Assembly: GCA_934486495.1 (NCBI GenBank)
Contig: CAKSPW010000009.1
Span: forward strand, 1-50,873
Length of the DNA stretch: 50,873 bases
Reading direction: 5' to 3'
Origin: an uncultured Clostridia bacterium
GTDB taxonomy: Bacteria; Bacillota; Clostridia; UBA1381
This document shows, piece after piece, positions 19,301 through 27,793 of this stretch. The notes under the pieces are model-generated. The model saw only the letters and a program-made list of their open reading frames with translations. It made no database searches and had not been told where the DNA came from. A program made the position numbers and the translations under genes. Numbering within the stretch: position 1 is the stretch's first letter; the number at the start of each line of letters is the position of its first letter.

Positions 19301-20378
19301 AGCTTCCGTCCTCAAAGCCGGATATAAGCCCCATTGCTCCGACTTCGGAAACGGCGTCCCTTGCATACAGCGCTATGCTGCCGCTGTCAGTATATGCCTT
19401 GCCTGCCGCTGTACCCTTAATACCCTTTATTTGAGCTGCCGCGCGGAGAATAACAGCCGCATCCTGCCTTGTTACAGGCTCATCGGGATAAAATTTTCCG
19501 CCTACGGTAAGCGAGGCAGGAATAAGCCTTATATCCTTTGCCGTTTGAATGTAAGGCGCATACCAACTCTCTGACGAAACATCCTTATATGCACCGTTAT
19601 ATCGGCTGTTATCAAGCCTGAACACCGACAAAATAAGCTTTGTAAACTCTGCTCTTGTCATGCGCCCGTCCGGTATAAAATGCTCATTATCAGCTCCGTT
19701 TACAAGTCCGTTTGAAGCAAGCGCCTTTACAGTGCTGCAGGACCAATGGTTTTCGGTGTCGGAGAAGCTTTTTTCCGAAACGCCCCTGTCAAGCATAGGC
19801 TTCGGAGTAGGCTCCGGCTCTGCGGTCGGCTCAGGCTCATCCTCATCATCATCTGACGGGCGCCGTGTTATTACAACCTCATCGAGATAATGAGTAAGCT
19901 TCGTTTGACCGTTTCCTATTCTAAACTCCATTGCGCCGTCACCGCCGACCTCTCCGCCTTTGGAGTTGTAGCCTGTGCAGTTATATGTTATAAGCACCTT
20001 TTTCCATGTTGTATCAATAGGCTCGTTTGAAATAAGATAATTCCATCCGCCAGCACCGGACGCAAAATTTTGAATTATCGTTACGGTGCTTGTACCCTCT
20101 TCAAGACGTATATAAAAGCTTATATCATAAACATACCCTGCCTTAAAGTCTACCGTCTGCGCAATTGAGCTGTAGCCTCCGTTGAGCTTTACCTTTGCAC
20201 AGCCTCCCGAATGACCGTTTTCATCCCATGATATTGTAGAGCCGTATCTTGCTGTCCATCCCTTTACATCAGAATCAAAATTAGGGTTTTTTACCATGTT
20301 ATCCGAAGCCGCCGAAACGGCTGCTCCAAGCATAAACATTGCCGTCATTAAAGCCGCGGCAAATCTGATTTTCTTCAT
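16314..20378 (-). CDS. S-layer-anchored GH141-like beta-helix enzyme
   Basis: I start at the ATG at 20378 (1354 residues), which has GGTGA at good spacing and begins the signal peptide MKKIRFAAALMTAMF; the ATG 15 bases upstream sits one base from its AGGA. Order of domains, counted from the upstream ATG: CBM (32-178), acidic/proline linker DDDEDEPEPT (181-190 and on), three SLH repeats (209-260, 268-323, 333-388; TRAEF, TRQDA and TRAQG motifs), beta-helix catalytic domain (about 391-960, with VFVDGENGNDSADG and ELLDEPGEWYLD), two bacterial Ig-like domains, and a C-terminal concanavalin-like beta-sandwich. The SLH repeats should bind secondary cell-wall polymer, making this the wall-attached version of the neighbouring enzyme. 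SLH repeats usually lie at protein ends; here they sit between CBM and catalytic domain. Confidence 0.75.
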   Translation of the reverse strand: MKKIRFAAALMTAMFMLGAAVSAASDNMVKNPNFDSDVKGWTARYGSTISWDENGHSGGCAKVKLNGGYSSIAQTVDFKAGYVYDISFYIRLEEGTSTVTIIQNFASGAGGWNYLISNEPIDTTWKKVLITYNCTGYNSKGGEVGGDGAMEFRIGNGQTKLTHYLDEVVITRRPSDDDEDEPEPTAEPEPTPKPMLDRGVSEKSFSDTENHWSCSTVKALASNGLVNGADNEHFIPDGRMTRAEFTKLILSVFRLDNSRYNGAYKDVSSESWYAPYIQTAKDIRLIPASLTVGGKFYPDEPVTRQDAAVILRAAAQIKGIKGTAAGKAYTDSGSIALYARDAVSEVGAMGLISGFEDGSFRPEEPMTRAQGAVMLLNLYNKISRIAVFVDGENGNDSADGNAGSPVASVSAAKSIVARSNRNMTNNIFVFIKGGEYSISDTLKFTPEDSGTNGYNIVYMSDGGRAVLSGGVHINGFSVYNSEMGIYRAKIDKGIDSRQMFVNGIRATRARSNTGLANCTTDKGEIGHTTTDIFLADYKHPEDLEMVYYEQWTNPRCGVSEIQVNDGVATLVMDQPGWNAVRNKGGTSVTTPVYYENALELLDEPGEWYLDTHEGYLYYKPRVFEDINTADIVLPVTEKLLYMDGTTDDNVHNIYFKNLEFKYTTWMRPSTSNGHSDAQNNHIRQSGVPNMPDSAIRVTNGSFISFYDCTFDKLGITALQLFGAVKNCNITGNEFYDISGTAISLGEPDTGNSNVWNPTEEKYMIRNNKITNNYIHTIAVDYKSAAAISAGFPKDTLIAHNEIFDMPYSGMHIGYGWNTKDTTSLENFNISNNYIHAVMSDRIFDGGGIYLMGATSGTMENPNLVTDNYIESVRNYYGALYPDEGTQFWKITRNVVDLTDTPYWYGNGNNKGNSKWLHCWSPTIRNMQYIDNYSTVENRTYNGVDSVFEEAHVYLDADWPEEAQSIVNSAGLEAEYLKRFDEGCQEVKILNKDFDVRSGEVFRIELEGAGRKKQTEPIDMSRIYFRSLDESVATVDSEGNVYPKSQGQTKIICDVLIGTVIKSYEISVTVDDVLEAVKLNTKRIQINEGYDFEMKASAVSRFGKTLELESITIESLDPSVIGVSDMKITGKKAGETVIKVTATCGGITNTQEISAKVLAKGEAAEDIEYDFTDELAHPEDWTMDNNVVKSKITGGMLVSTPSTHIAYAGSEFKDELFTFNLKINAESGWPSVCFRAADTTSQYSGTSLYMLTFGKGALELQRFNSGKRTVIYGEQSGYESLGGMAVPCDFEYGKKYTVKCGARNEADGVRILAYINGTKVIDYLDTSEDAITDQGYFEIYCRSGNMELTSPSGKK

Positions 20379-20405
20379 ATAGGTCACCGTCATATCCTTT
20401 CATGA

Positions 20406-20422
20406 CCGATTAGTCCAATCGG
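20406..20422 (-). other. Small intergenic hairpin before the SLH-GH141 gene
   Basis: CCGATT (20406-20411) pairs with AATCGG (20417-20422) in the gap between two leftward genes, a short distance upstream of the RBS of the 16314-20378 gene. It has no T-run on the transcribed strand, so an mRNA-processing or stability role is as likely as none. Confidence 0.3.
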
Positions 20423-20431
20423 CTTATTTTA

Positions 20432-22096
20432 TTAATTGCGTTCAGTTAATTTTTTAAGCTCATAGACAGCCTTCGCCGTTTCTGCTCGCGTTACCGTGCC
20501 GTGCGGATAAAAAGCTCCGTTCTCCATACCGTTTAATATCCCGGCACGGCTTAAGGTGTCTGCCGCCTCACGCGCATATTCCGAAATATCAGCGCTGTCG
20601 ATAAATGACGCAGGCACGCCATCTGCGCTGCATTTTGCCATTTTGAATATTCTCTCCAATATAACAGCCATATCCTGACGCGTTATGCTCTGTCCGCAGC
20701 CGAATTCATCATCACTTACACCCCTGATTACACCGTTTTTCGCCGCAGACGCCACATATTTATAATACCACGCGTCCCTACTTATGTCCTTAAATTCAAT
20801 CTCGGCATTTTCATCATAAAGCGAAAAAGCGCCGACAACTATTTTCGTAAACGCTTCACGCGTCACGCTTTCGCCGGGATTATAGCTTCCGCTTTCATCA
20901 CCGTTTATAACTCCCTCATCTCTGAGTGCGTTTATAGCCTCCTTTGCCCAGTCGTAGCCGTCAAGATCGGGAAACTCTCTTTTATTAGGAGTACCTGTAT
21001 TATTTTCTGCCGACGTCGGCTGCTGCGGAACAGGCGCCGTAACCGACGCACCGCCGCCTTTAACGCTTCCTCCGCCGCCTCCGCCACCGCCGGAGGACGA
21101 GCTGCTGCTTGAACTCTGCGCTTTTTTTGCAAGCTCCTTAAGTTTATCGGGAATGAGCCTATAATCCGTAAGCCCTAACGTTTTGAGATTTTTATACACA
21201 TTTGTCTGCTCACTTGAGCTCAAAGCCGAAACAGTCGCAAGATCGGCGTTTATTACGCCCTTTTCATTATAATACTTAATTGCCGCCTTTCCTGTTGACC
21301 AGTCAAGCTGACTTACCGTGCACGCAAGCACGGCGCCGTCATAATCCTTTATAAGCTCATCATAGGTTACGGAGGATGAATAATTATTTCCCGCAATTAT
21401 TGCTGCAACGGCGGATTTATCCGAAAGCTTGTCATAATACAGTTTGTCAAGCTCCAGCCCCTGCGGCGCATCGGTTACCTTTTTTATCTCCGTCTTATCC
21501 GACCCGATAAATGTTGCCGCCTCGCACGCCTTTTGATACGCCGAGTAAAATATATTATACTTTTCATCTGTGTCCTTTACCGAGCCGTCGTTTTTGACAT
21601 CTATATTTCCGAGCTCTCTATTGACAAAAGCCTTGCCGTCAGCGCCGAGCTTTTCTGCCGCAGCCCTTTCAACTCCGAGCTTGTCCGCATTTTCAATAAC
21701 CGCCGCAAGCTTATCCACCGCCTCCGCAACCGCATTTAACGCATTGCTCTTATCATTATTGTTTATAAACAATATTATTTTCTCCTGCGTTTCAAGCCCT
21801 TCGCCGCCGACTCTTAAGCAATAGCTGCCTGTAGGCAGTGTTTTCGGCACGCCGAATGTATCAAACGTAAACGTATACGTTTTATCGGCATTTTTTTCAC
21901 TTTTGCCCTCGCCCATATATATCACGGTTTTCTTATCCGCGTCAAGCAGCTGCACGGTAGGTCTTTTAGTATTAACATCACTTTTTTCGCTCACGCTTAT
22001 ATTAAACGAATCAATATTCACCTCAATATCATATGCATAAGCCGCGCTTGTGCAGCAGAGCATAAGCGCCAGAAAAAGCATAGCCCTTTTTTTCAT
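20432..22096 (-). CDS. SLH-domain surface protein with Ser/Gly hinge
   Basis: This 554-residue protein has a signal peptide (1-21), an N-terminal beta-rich domain (about 22-110), a mostly helical middle (about 111-335), a low-complexity hinge of consecutive Ser and then Gly residues near 340-355, and three C-terminal SLH repeats at about 375-424, 435-486 and 498-549, each ending in a TRE/TRQ/TRA motif. The SLH block should attach it to the cell wall. The N-terminal part is not a family I recognise and has no catalytic signature. It may be a structural or adaptor protein for the surface enzymes. The start has GGAAAGGAACGG upstream. Confidence 0.75.
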   Translation of the reverse strand: MKKRAMLFLALMLCCTSAAYAYDIEVNIDSFNISVSEKSDVNTKRPTVQLLDADKKTVIYMGEGKSEKNADKTYTFTFDTFGVPKTLPTGSYCLRVGGEGLETQEKIILFINNNDKSNALNAVAEAVDKLAAVIENADKLGVERAAAEKLGADGKAFVNRELGNIDVKNDGSVKDTDEKYNIFYSAYQKACEAATFIGSDKTEIKKVTDAPQGLELDKLYYDKLSDKSAVAAIIAGNNYSSSVTYDELIKDYDGAVLACTVSQLDWSTGKAAIKYYNEKGVINADLATVSALSSSEQTNVYKNLKTLGLTDYRLIPDKLKELAKKAQSSSSSSSSGGGGGGGGSVKGGGASVTAPVPQQPTSAENNTGTPNKREFPDLDGYDWAKEAINALRDEGVINGDESGSYNPGESVTREAFTKIVVGAFSLYDENAEIEFKDISRDAWYYKYVASAAKNGVIRGVSDDEFGCGQSITRQDMAVILERIFKMAKCSADGVPASFIDSADISEYAREAADTLSRAGILNGMENGAFYPHGTVTRAETAKAVYELKKLTERN

Positions 22097-22132
22097 ATAT
22101 AACCGTTCCTTTCCGGATAATTACCTATAATT

Positions 22133-24754
22133 TTATCTGATTATTACTATTTCCTTTGCTGCTGCAAGCTGCATTCTGATGACTACCCTATCGCCCCTGA
22201 TTATATCATTTACGGAGCAGGTCTGCAGCTCACGGCTGCGTGAATTGCCGCTGTCATAAAGAGCTACGGAAGCTCCATCTGTTTTGCAGATGGCAGTATC
22301 CTCATAAAATGAGTCACCGCTCTTTTTCACAAGCTTAAGCCTCATATAGCCTCCCGATATATCGGACACATACCCGACAGCAACTCTAAACTCCGAGTCA
22401 AAACTTGCCGTGTTTTCGCTCACGCCCTCGTCGGGTACAAGCAAAGCGCCGTACAAATTGCTTCCGTCATGGTTGTAGACCTTCTGCACCTTATTTACCT
22501 TGCCGGATGAGTCAACGCCGACTCTTATAAGGTCGCCGCGCATAACGCCGCTTCCGGATATAATGCTTTCATCCATGCAGTAATACTCAACCCTGCTTCC
22601 GCCGCTGTTTCCTTCAATTATTTTGCAAAGCTCGCCCTGATTGTTAAGTCCGTCCTTTACGTCCGTTACAAACACCAGCTTTGTGCCGTTTCCGATAGAT
22701 CCCTTTGTCATATCGTCAACTACCATTACATCAGCTATGTTTACCGGACACTCACCCGTAACAAAGGCTCTGAAATGCTTTGAATATGACGTTCCGCCGG
22801 AAAAAGAGTTTGTTGTAAGCGTTCCGAACATATCCGTATTATCCCAGTTATCCTCCTTAGGCATGCTGAAAATCAAAGTATTTTCAGTGATTACCACCTT
22901 TCCGTCAAACATACCGTTTCTGAATTTAAATGATGAGCCCTCATAAAGCATTCTGAATTTATTAGAGTTTGCCGTCTGCTTATTACCCTCATCATCAACA
23001 TCCATCGGAAGCGGAATTTCGAGCTTTGTTATTTTATCCGCCGCTTCATTAAGAGAATACTTCAAAAGCGTTCCCGATGGAAACTGACCGATAAAGGCGC
23101 TTCCGCCCGTCTTTTCCGACCTGCCGTTTATTGTAACCCTATCAGCCAAAGCATAGCTTATGAATTTCTCGCCTTCGGTATAGAGCTTGAAATTAGCCGA
23201 TTCGTTATCAGGATCATACCAGCTTTTATACACAAGTGCATATGTACCGTCCGTTGCGGCTTCCGAGCCAAACGCACCGATTTTGCCGCAAATATCAAGA
23301 TAAAATTTTCCGTAATCGTTTACGCTCAATTTTTTTGCAAAATCCGGCGAGAGCTTATATACGCTTCCACCCACATTGACCTCATCATCATTTATTAATA
23401 ATACCTTATCCTCCACAGTGCCGTCATTTATATAAATCCTTATAAGGTTCTCCGAGCCGCCGCTGCCCTTTGCAACGGATATAAGAGTGTTTTTCTTAAG
23501 AGAAGAAAACTTTGTGCGCGATCCGTCGGAAGCAAAGATTTCAACAATATCTCTTGTGGAATTTGCCTCAAGACTTCTGTTCGCATCATAATCATAGATT
23601 GTTTTTGAGGTTTTATCCACCGCATTTATAAAATAGTTTTTATATTCTGTAATGCTCAGCACATCAATTCTGCCGTCATGGTCATTGTCTATAAGGGCTA
23701 CGCTTCCGTTTGCAATTTCAAGATTTTCGATTGTTCCGTAATCCAAAAGCGCCTTGCCGTTATAAATAACATCTGCTGAACCGTCTATTATTTTATATTT
23801 TGAAGACGCCTTGCCATCGTCCGTATACCACGAAATCCTGTCTGCACTTAGCTCCTTTATATCATCTGAGGATATTGTTGTTACGCCGTTATCCTTTTCC
23901 TTTATATAAACTATAACTCCGTCATCGTCGTCCTTATACGTGACATAGCACGAAACTCTCATGCCTATCATTGCGGACATATCGTCAGACAGTGCGGAAT
24001 ATATCCTGTCGCCTATTTTGAGCTGACCGCGCGTTACCGCTGCGCTCGGATCGGATATTCCCGTATACATATTCGCCGTAACTATTCCGTCAAGCTTTTC
24101 CGCATCGCAGTATTCGCTCAGCACGGTTTTGCCGTCCTTAGCCGTGTATTTCGTTGACGCTCCGCCAAAATCAACCAAAAGCATTGGAACATCAAGCATA
24201 TCATAAAGCATTTTATAAACGCTGCCTAAGGTTATCGGCGCATTTATATCGGAAAATGCTTCATTTAAAATATCCTTTGCATACGCCGTTGCAATATAAC
24301 CGTCGGGATAGCCGCCGTTTGCCGAAGCCTCCTGAGCATATCCGAGCATTCTTACAGCAATTGATGCCGCCTGCATCGCCGTTATATTATCCTCCGGATG
24401 AAATTTTCTTTCATCCCCTCCGGATACATAGCCCCTGTCATACATAGCTCTGATAATGCCGAAGGTCGACCGTGATATTTCAACATCTGCAAACGGCGTT
24501 GTAGCACCCTCTCCGCTGCCACTCGGAGCTATATTTAAATATTTTGAAATCATTTCGCAAAAATGCTCTCTTGTGACATATGATGACAAATCCTCCGACG
24601 AATCGTATTCTGCCAGGCCGAGCGCCGCAAGGCATTCGGCACTTTCTTCATATGTACTGCCCGACACCTCTGCCTTTGGCGAGGGTGTAGGTAATGCAAA
24701 TGAGATACATCCTACAATTAGAGCAAGAATAACTGTTTTATTAGCTTTTCTCAT
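22133..24754 (-). CDS. SLH-domain surface protein, N-terminal anchor
   Basis: This 873-residue protein has a signal peptide (about 1-29) and an N-terminal SLH region: a degenerate first repeat (about 36-77, YVTREHFCEMI), a clear second (about 87-140, FADVEISRSTF to ITAMQAA) and a weak third to about 190. The remaining roughly 680 residues are beta-rich with repeated hydrophobic/acidic strands such as NDDEVNVGGSVYKL, and show no motif I can assign. It is probably an S-layer-associated protein displayed on the wall. Its position between the cytosolic enzymes and the surface enzymes suggests co-expression with the locus. RBS AAAGGAGT. Confidence 0.72.
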   Translation of the reverse strand: MRKANKTVILALIVGCISFALPTPSPKAEVSGSTYEESAECLAALGLAEYDSSEDLSSYVTREHFCEMISKYLNIAPSGSGEGATTPFADVEISRSTFGIIRAMYDRGYVSGGDERKFHPEDNITAMQAASIAVRMLGYAQEASANGGYPDGYIATAYAKDILNEAFSDINAPITLGSVYKMLYDMLDVPMLLVDFGGASTKYTAKDGKTVLSEYCDAEKLDGIVTANMYTGISDPSAAVTRGQLKIGDRIYSALSDDMSAMIGMRVSCYVTYKDDDDGVIVYIKEKDNGVTTISSDDIKELSADRISWYTDDGKASSKYKIIDGSADVIYNGKALLDYGTIENLEIANGSVALIDNDHDGRIDVLSITEYKNYFINAVDKTSKTIYDYDANRSLEANSTRDIVEIFASDGSRTKFSSLKKNTLISVAKGSGGSENLIRIYINDGTVEDKVLLINDDEVNVGGSVYKLSPDFAKKLSVNDYGKFYLDICGKIGAFGSEAATDGTYALVYKSWYDPDNESANFKLYTEGEKFISYALADRVTINGRSEKTGGSAFIGQFPSGTLLKYSLNEAADKITKLEIPLPMDVDDEGNKQTANSNKFRMLYEGSSFKFRNGMFDGKVVITENTLIFSMPKEDNWDNTDMFGTLTTNSFSGGTSYSKHFRAFVTGECPVNIADVMVVDDMTKGSIGNGTKLVFVTDVKDGLNNQGELCKIIEGNSGGSRVEYYCMDESIISGSGVMRGDLIRVGVDSSGKVNKVQKVYNHDGSNLYGALLVPDEGVSENTASFDSEFRVAVGYVSDISGGYMRLKLVKKSGDSFYEDTAICKTDGASVALYDSGNSRSRELQTCSVNDIIRGDRVVIRMQLAAAKEIVIIR

Positions 24755-24782
24755 TTTTAACTCCTTTCGGTATTTTGAGTAT

Positions 24783-26480
24783 TTATTTCAAATTCATAAA
24801 TTCATCAAACGGACACGGCTTTGCGTTTATAACCGCACTCTTGCCGTTATCACGCCTTGTAAGCCTTACGGCATCGCCGTCCTTTTCGGCGGTATATTCT
24901 ACCTCATCGCCGTTTACGGTCATGGTAAACACCGCATAGCTTTCCTTAAGCTTCTTTATATCTATTTCCTTTTCCGCACCTTGATAGCCGATAAGCTCAA
25001 TTTCCTTTTCACCGCAGGCAATTTTGCCCTCCTTGCCGTCAAATATCCATTTGATAATATTGAGCCTGATGGTTACTGTGCTGTCGCTTATCGTAAACAC
25101 ATTTTTATCTCTTGTTATTTTAACATCATCGGTATTACCCGAAAGGCAGAACTTAAATCCGAGATAATTCGTTTTTATAGCTCCGCTTTTATCCTTATCG
25201 AGAATATAATGAAAATCACCGTGATCCGTCGCATATCCCAAAAGTCCGCCTATGCTGTTGTCCGTCATTGTAACAGAAGACAGCGCCGAGCAATAGTCAT
25301 AGTCACCGTTTATACCTCTCAGCCTAAAGCTTTTAGAGCCGTTTCCGTCACTCCACACAACCGAGCAGGTGCGCCTTTGATTCCATAAATCAGATTTATC
25401 AAATGCGCCCATAGAATATTTATCCGTCATAAATGTATACGCGTGAAGCTCGGGGCTATCCAGACTTCTTATTATAACCGTATCCTCATCTGCCGACCTG
25501 ATATTATTCTTTTTATAATAGGCTTTGTCAATAAATTTATTGTTAATATCGAAATTCTTTAAAAACCTGTCGGGGCATTTAAACGGAAGCGTAAGAAATG
25601 ACATTACAAGCTTATCCTCGCCGTCAGGACTCCCGTATTTTCCGTCCGTTGCAAGATAGATAAACGCCGAAAGCTGACCGTCGTCCAAATCGCGGTAGCT
25701 GCGCTTTTCCGGCGGAGAAAGCTGACCTATTTTTGTGTTATAATAAAGAGATAGATTTTCCCAAGCTAAGCCCTCAAGCTCCTGTGCCATTTTGCAGCAT
25801 TCCTCATCCTTAAAAAACAGCTTCATTCTCGTAAGCTCCGCAAGCAGCAGTATCGTATATGTAGATGAATTGTATTCCGAAAACGCACCGGAAAACATAT
25901 TATATTCGTATGCCTTGCGAAGCCTTGCCTTTCCGTTTTCGAGCATTGCTTCATCCTCTAAAAGCTCCGCTGCGGATATTATTGTCATTGAACTCATCAT
26001 GCTGATATTTGAATAGTCGGGAGATACGTTGCGCTTTATGCTGCAACGCATAGCGCGGCAGAGAATTGTTTTCATCATCTCTCGCTCATCCGGCTCAAGC
26101 TCGTCCGAGTGCATTTTAAGAACATAAATAAAATGCTTGCCGATAAAGTCGGAAAAATTATAGTCCGGCGCCTTCATAGCGTGCAGATCCTCTTCCTTAA
26201 AATAAGGCCACAGACCGTAGGTTTTGCTTTCGGGGTCGCTGTCTTGCAACTGTCCGAGCCTTTCAAAAGCAGCCACAGCCCTTTTATAATACTCCTTCTG
26301 TCCGGCATAAAATATGCCAGACGCATATTCCGCCGTTATATTTGTGCCGTGAACACGTCCCGTAATTATTGAATGATAGCCTGATCCGACATTGCTTTTC
26401 ATCTCACCTATCATACATTCACTCTCATCCCACATAGTATGAAGCTTATTGAGCCTATCAATAAAAACCTTATTGTACAT
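24783..26480 (-). CDS. Uncharacterised cytosolic alpha-toroid plus beta-sandwich protein
   Basis: This 565-residue protein has no signal peptide. Residues about 1-310 are helical with repeated aromatic/acidic helices, consistent with an (alpha/alpha) toroid; residues about 330-565 are beta-strand rich. That order is typical of several polysaccharide lyase families and some toroid hydrolases, but I do not recognise a specific family and can name no catalytic residue with confidence. Conserved-looking stretches include TGRVHGTN near the N-terminus and DLWNQRRTC before the beta domain. It overlaps the end of the GH105 gene by 11 bases, with its RBS inside that gene, so the two are translationally coupled. 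A cytosolic lyase or glycosidase acting on imported pectic oligosaccharides is the natural guess; it remains inference. Confidence 0.6.
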   Translation of the reverse strand: MYNKVFIDRLNKLHTMWDESECMIGEMKSNVGSGYHSIITGRVHGTNITAEYASGIFYAGQKEYYKRAVAAFERLGQLQDSDPESKTYGLWPYFKEEDLHAMKAPDYNFSDFIGKHFIYVLKMHSDELEPDEREMMKTILCRAMRCSIKRNVSPDYSNISMMSSMTIISAAELLEDEAMLENGKARLRKAYEYNMFSGAFSEYNSSTYTILLLAELTRMKLFFKDEECCKMAQELEGLAWENLSLYYNTKIGQLSPPEKRSYRDLDDGQLSAFIYLATDGKYGSPDGEDKLVMSFLTLPFKCPDRFLKNFDINNKFIDKAYYKKNNIRSADEDTVIIRSLDSPELHAYTFMTDKYSMGAFDKSDLWNQRRTCSVVWSDGNGSKSFRLRGINGDYDYCSALSSVTMTDNSIGGLLGYATDHGDFHYILDKDKSGAIKTNYLGFKFCLSGNTDDVKITRDKNVFTISDSTVTIRLNIIKWIFDGKEGKIACGEKEIELIGYQGAEKEIDIKKLKESYAVFTMTVNGDEVEYTAEKDGDAVRLTRRDNGKSAVINAKPCPFDEFMNLK

Positions 26481-27525
26481 CGGATTTTATTCCCTCCATA
26501 ATAACAAGAATTGCAAGCGCCTGCCCGTATGTCATGGGACACAGCGGAATATTTCTGTAATGGTCAAGATCGCTGCCCATTCCCGTACCGTAGGACACCT
26601 TGTTGACCGTTCCGCTCTCATCAATATTATCAAGCACCGCTTTTAATGCTTTTTTTCCGCATTCATAATATTCCCTGCCGAGATAGCCTTTTCTTACCGC
26701 CTTTAAAATGCCGTAGCCAAAGCCTGCCGCAGCCGATATTTCCGTATAGCTTGTTTCGTCATCAAGCAGTGTGTGCCAGTCACCCTCCGGAGTCTGCGTT
26801 CGCCTGAGCGCCTCCGCCTGCGACTTTAAGGTGTCTGATATATAATCATAAAATGCTCCGCCCTTTATATCGAGTATTTCAAGAATTTCACCGGCGCATA
26901 TCGTATACCAACAGTTTCCTCTCGCCCAGAACGCTTCGGCAAAGTTATGCCTGCCGTGAAAGGTCCAGCCGTGAAACCAAAGCCCTGTTTTTTTATCATA
27001 AAGATATTTTATATGTATAAGAAACTGCTTTTTCGCTTCCTCTTTATATTCATCAATATTCAAAAGCACGCCGGCTCTCGCCAAAAACAAAACCGTCATA
27101 AAAAGCGTATCAATCCAAATCTGACCGTCGTTTTCTTCACCTGATACACGATGCTGTATTGCACCCTCTTCGGTTCTCTTCATATCGTTATATACCCAAG
27201 CTGCCCAGTCCTTTATAAGCTCAAGATAATCCGATCGCCCTGTTTCCTCATAAAGATATGTAAGCGTCAAAAGCGGAGCGGTTGTATTTACGTTTCTATC
27301 CGGCAAGCCTTTTTTAATATTTCCGTCATACCAGCCAATAAGATAATCAAGATACCTTTTCTCGCCAAGCTCCTTATACATCATATAAAGCCCGTACATT
27401 CCAACGCCCTGCGGCCATTCCCAGTTATTTATATCAATTATGCCGATAGGGCATTCCTCGTCCATACCGTCATTGGAAATGCTCGTCATTCTGTCCGCTG
27501 TTTTAATTATAATATCCTTTAGCAT
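26470..27525 (-). CDS. GH105 unsaturated rhamnogalacturonyl hydrolase, YteR/YesR type
   Basis: This 351-residue cytosolic enzyme belongs to family GH105, which removes the unsaturated galacturonyl residue left by pectate or rhamnogalacturonan lyases, by hydration of the double bond. Visible family features are the (alpha/alpha)6 toroid spacing, GVGMYGLYMMY near residue 41, WIDTLFM with Asp139 at the position of the catalytic Asp of YteR, and WARGNCWY near the substrate pocket. Length matches the family (350-380). It is the first gene of the leftward locus, with promoter and leader just upstream and RBS GGAGAGG. It is the best substrate marker in the window: it implies that lyase products of rhamnogalacturonan or pectate are imported, although no lyase gene lies inside the window. 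Confidence 0.88.
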   Translation of the reverse strand: MLKDIIIKTADRMTSISNDGMDEECPIGIIDINNWEWPQGVGMYGLYMMYKELGEKRYLDYLIGWYDGNIKKGLPDRNVNTTAPLLTLTYLYEETGRSDYLELIKDWAAWVYNDMKRTEEGAIQHRVSGEENDGQIWIDTLFMTVLFLARAGVLLNIDEYKEEAKKQFLIHIKYLYDKKTGLWFHGWTFHGRHNFAEAFWARGNCWYTICAGEILEILDIKGGAFYDYISDTLKSQAEALRRTQTPEGDWHTLLDDETSYTEISAAAGFGYGILKAVRKGYLGREYYECGKKALKAVLDNIDESGTVNKVSYGTGMGSDLDHYRNIPLCPMTYGQALAILVIMEGIKSDVQ

Positions 27526-27540
27526 TATAAGACCTCTCCG

Positions 27541-27591
27541 TTACAATTTATATTCAAATTCCGACGCCATGCGCATTAAATTCTCACGCAT
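27541..27591 (-). CDS. Possible 16-residue leader ORF upstream of GH105
   Basis: In the leader between the locus promoter and the GH105 RBS there is an ATG-initiated frame for MRENLMRMASEFEYKL that stops directly before the GGAGAGG of the GH105 gene. Its own RBS is poor. It could be a translated upstream ORF, or chance. Confidence 0.25.
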   Translation of the reverse strand: MRENLMRMASEFEYKL

Positions 27592-27607
27592 ATTTTTGCT
27601 CAATAAT

Positions 27608-27636
27608 ATTTTATCATCTTTAAGGCACAAAGTAAA
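27608..27636 (-). promoter_or_regulatory. Promoter of the leftward polysaccharide locus
   Basis: On the minus strand TTTACT (27631-27636) and TAAAAT (27608-27613) are separated by 17 bases, a good sigma-A-type match, placing the transcript start near 27601 and giving a leader of about 75 bases before GH105. It is divergent from the promoter of the sensing cassette, so the 27,6xx region is where the AraC-type regulator would be expected to bind. Confidence 0.5.
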
Positions 27637-27678
27637 TCCCAAAATTTTTACCGAAGTAATTTCAATAAGTAAAAATAT

Positions 27679-27706
27679 TTGACCTTTTTAGACTTGATTA
27701 TATAAT
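27679..27706 (+). promoter_or_regulatory. Promoter of the rightward sensing cassette
   Basis: TTGACC (27679-27684) and TATAAT (27701-27706) are separated by 16 bases. A second overlapping candidate is TTGATT (27694-27699) with TAGAAT (27717-27722) at 17 bases. Either gives a leader of about 70-80 bases before the solute-binding protein start at 27794. Confidence 0.5.
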
Positions 27707-27793
27707 TATTTTGTGTTAGAATATATAATAGAATAATGTTTGCATACCCATGCAGACCCTCCGAGTCATAAGGGCATAAGAGAGGAGCTTTAT

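Noticed and set aside
20950..21120. CRISPR-like or VNTR repeat in the Ser/Gly region
   Set aside because: The repetition is codon-level low complexity (Ser and Gly hinge) inside a single ORF, with no spacer-repeat periodicity.
24456..25388. 310-codon plus-strand ORF opposite the toroid and SLH genes
   Set aside because: It is antisense to two genes with good RBSs, spans their junction, and has no RBS or recognisable motif; it is a codon-bias shadow.
27740..27793. N-terminal extension of the rightward solute-binding protein
   Set aside because: It precedes the AGAGGAG RBS and would displace the lipoprotein signal from the N-terminus.
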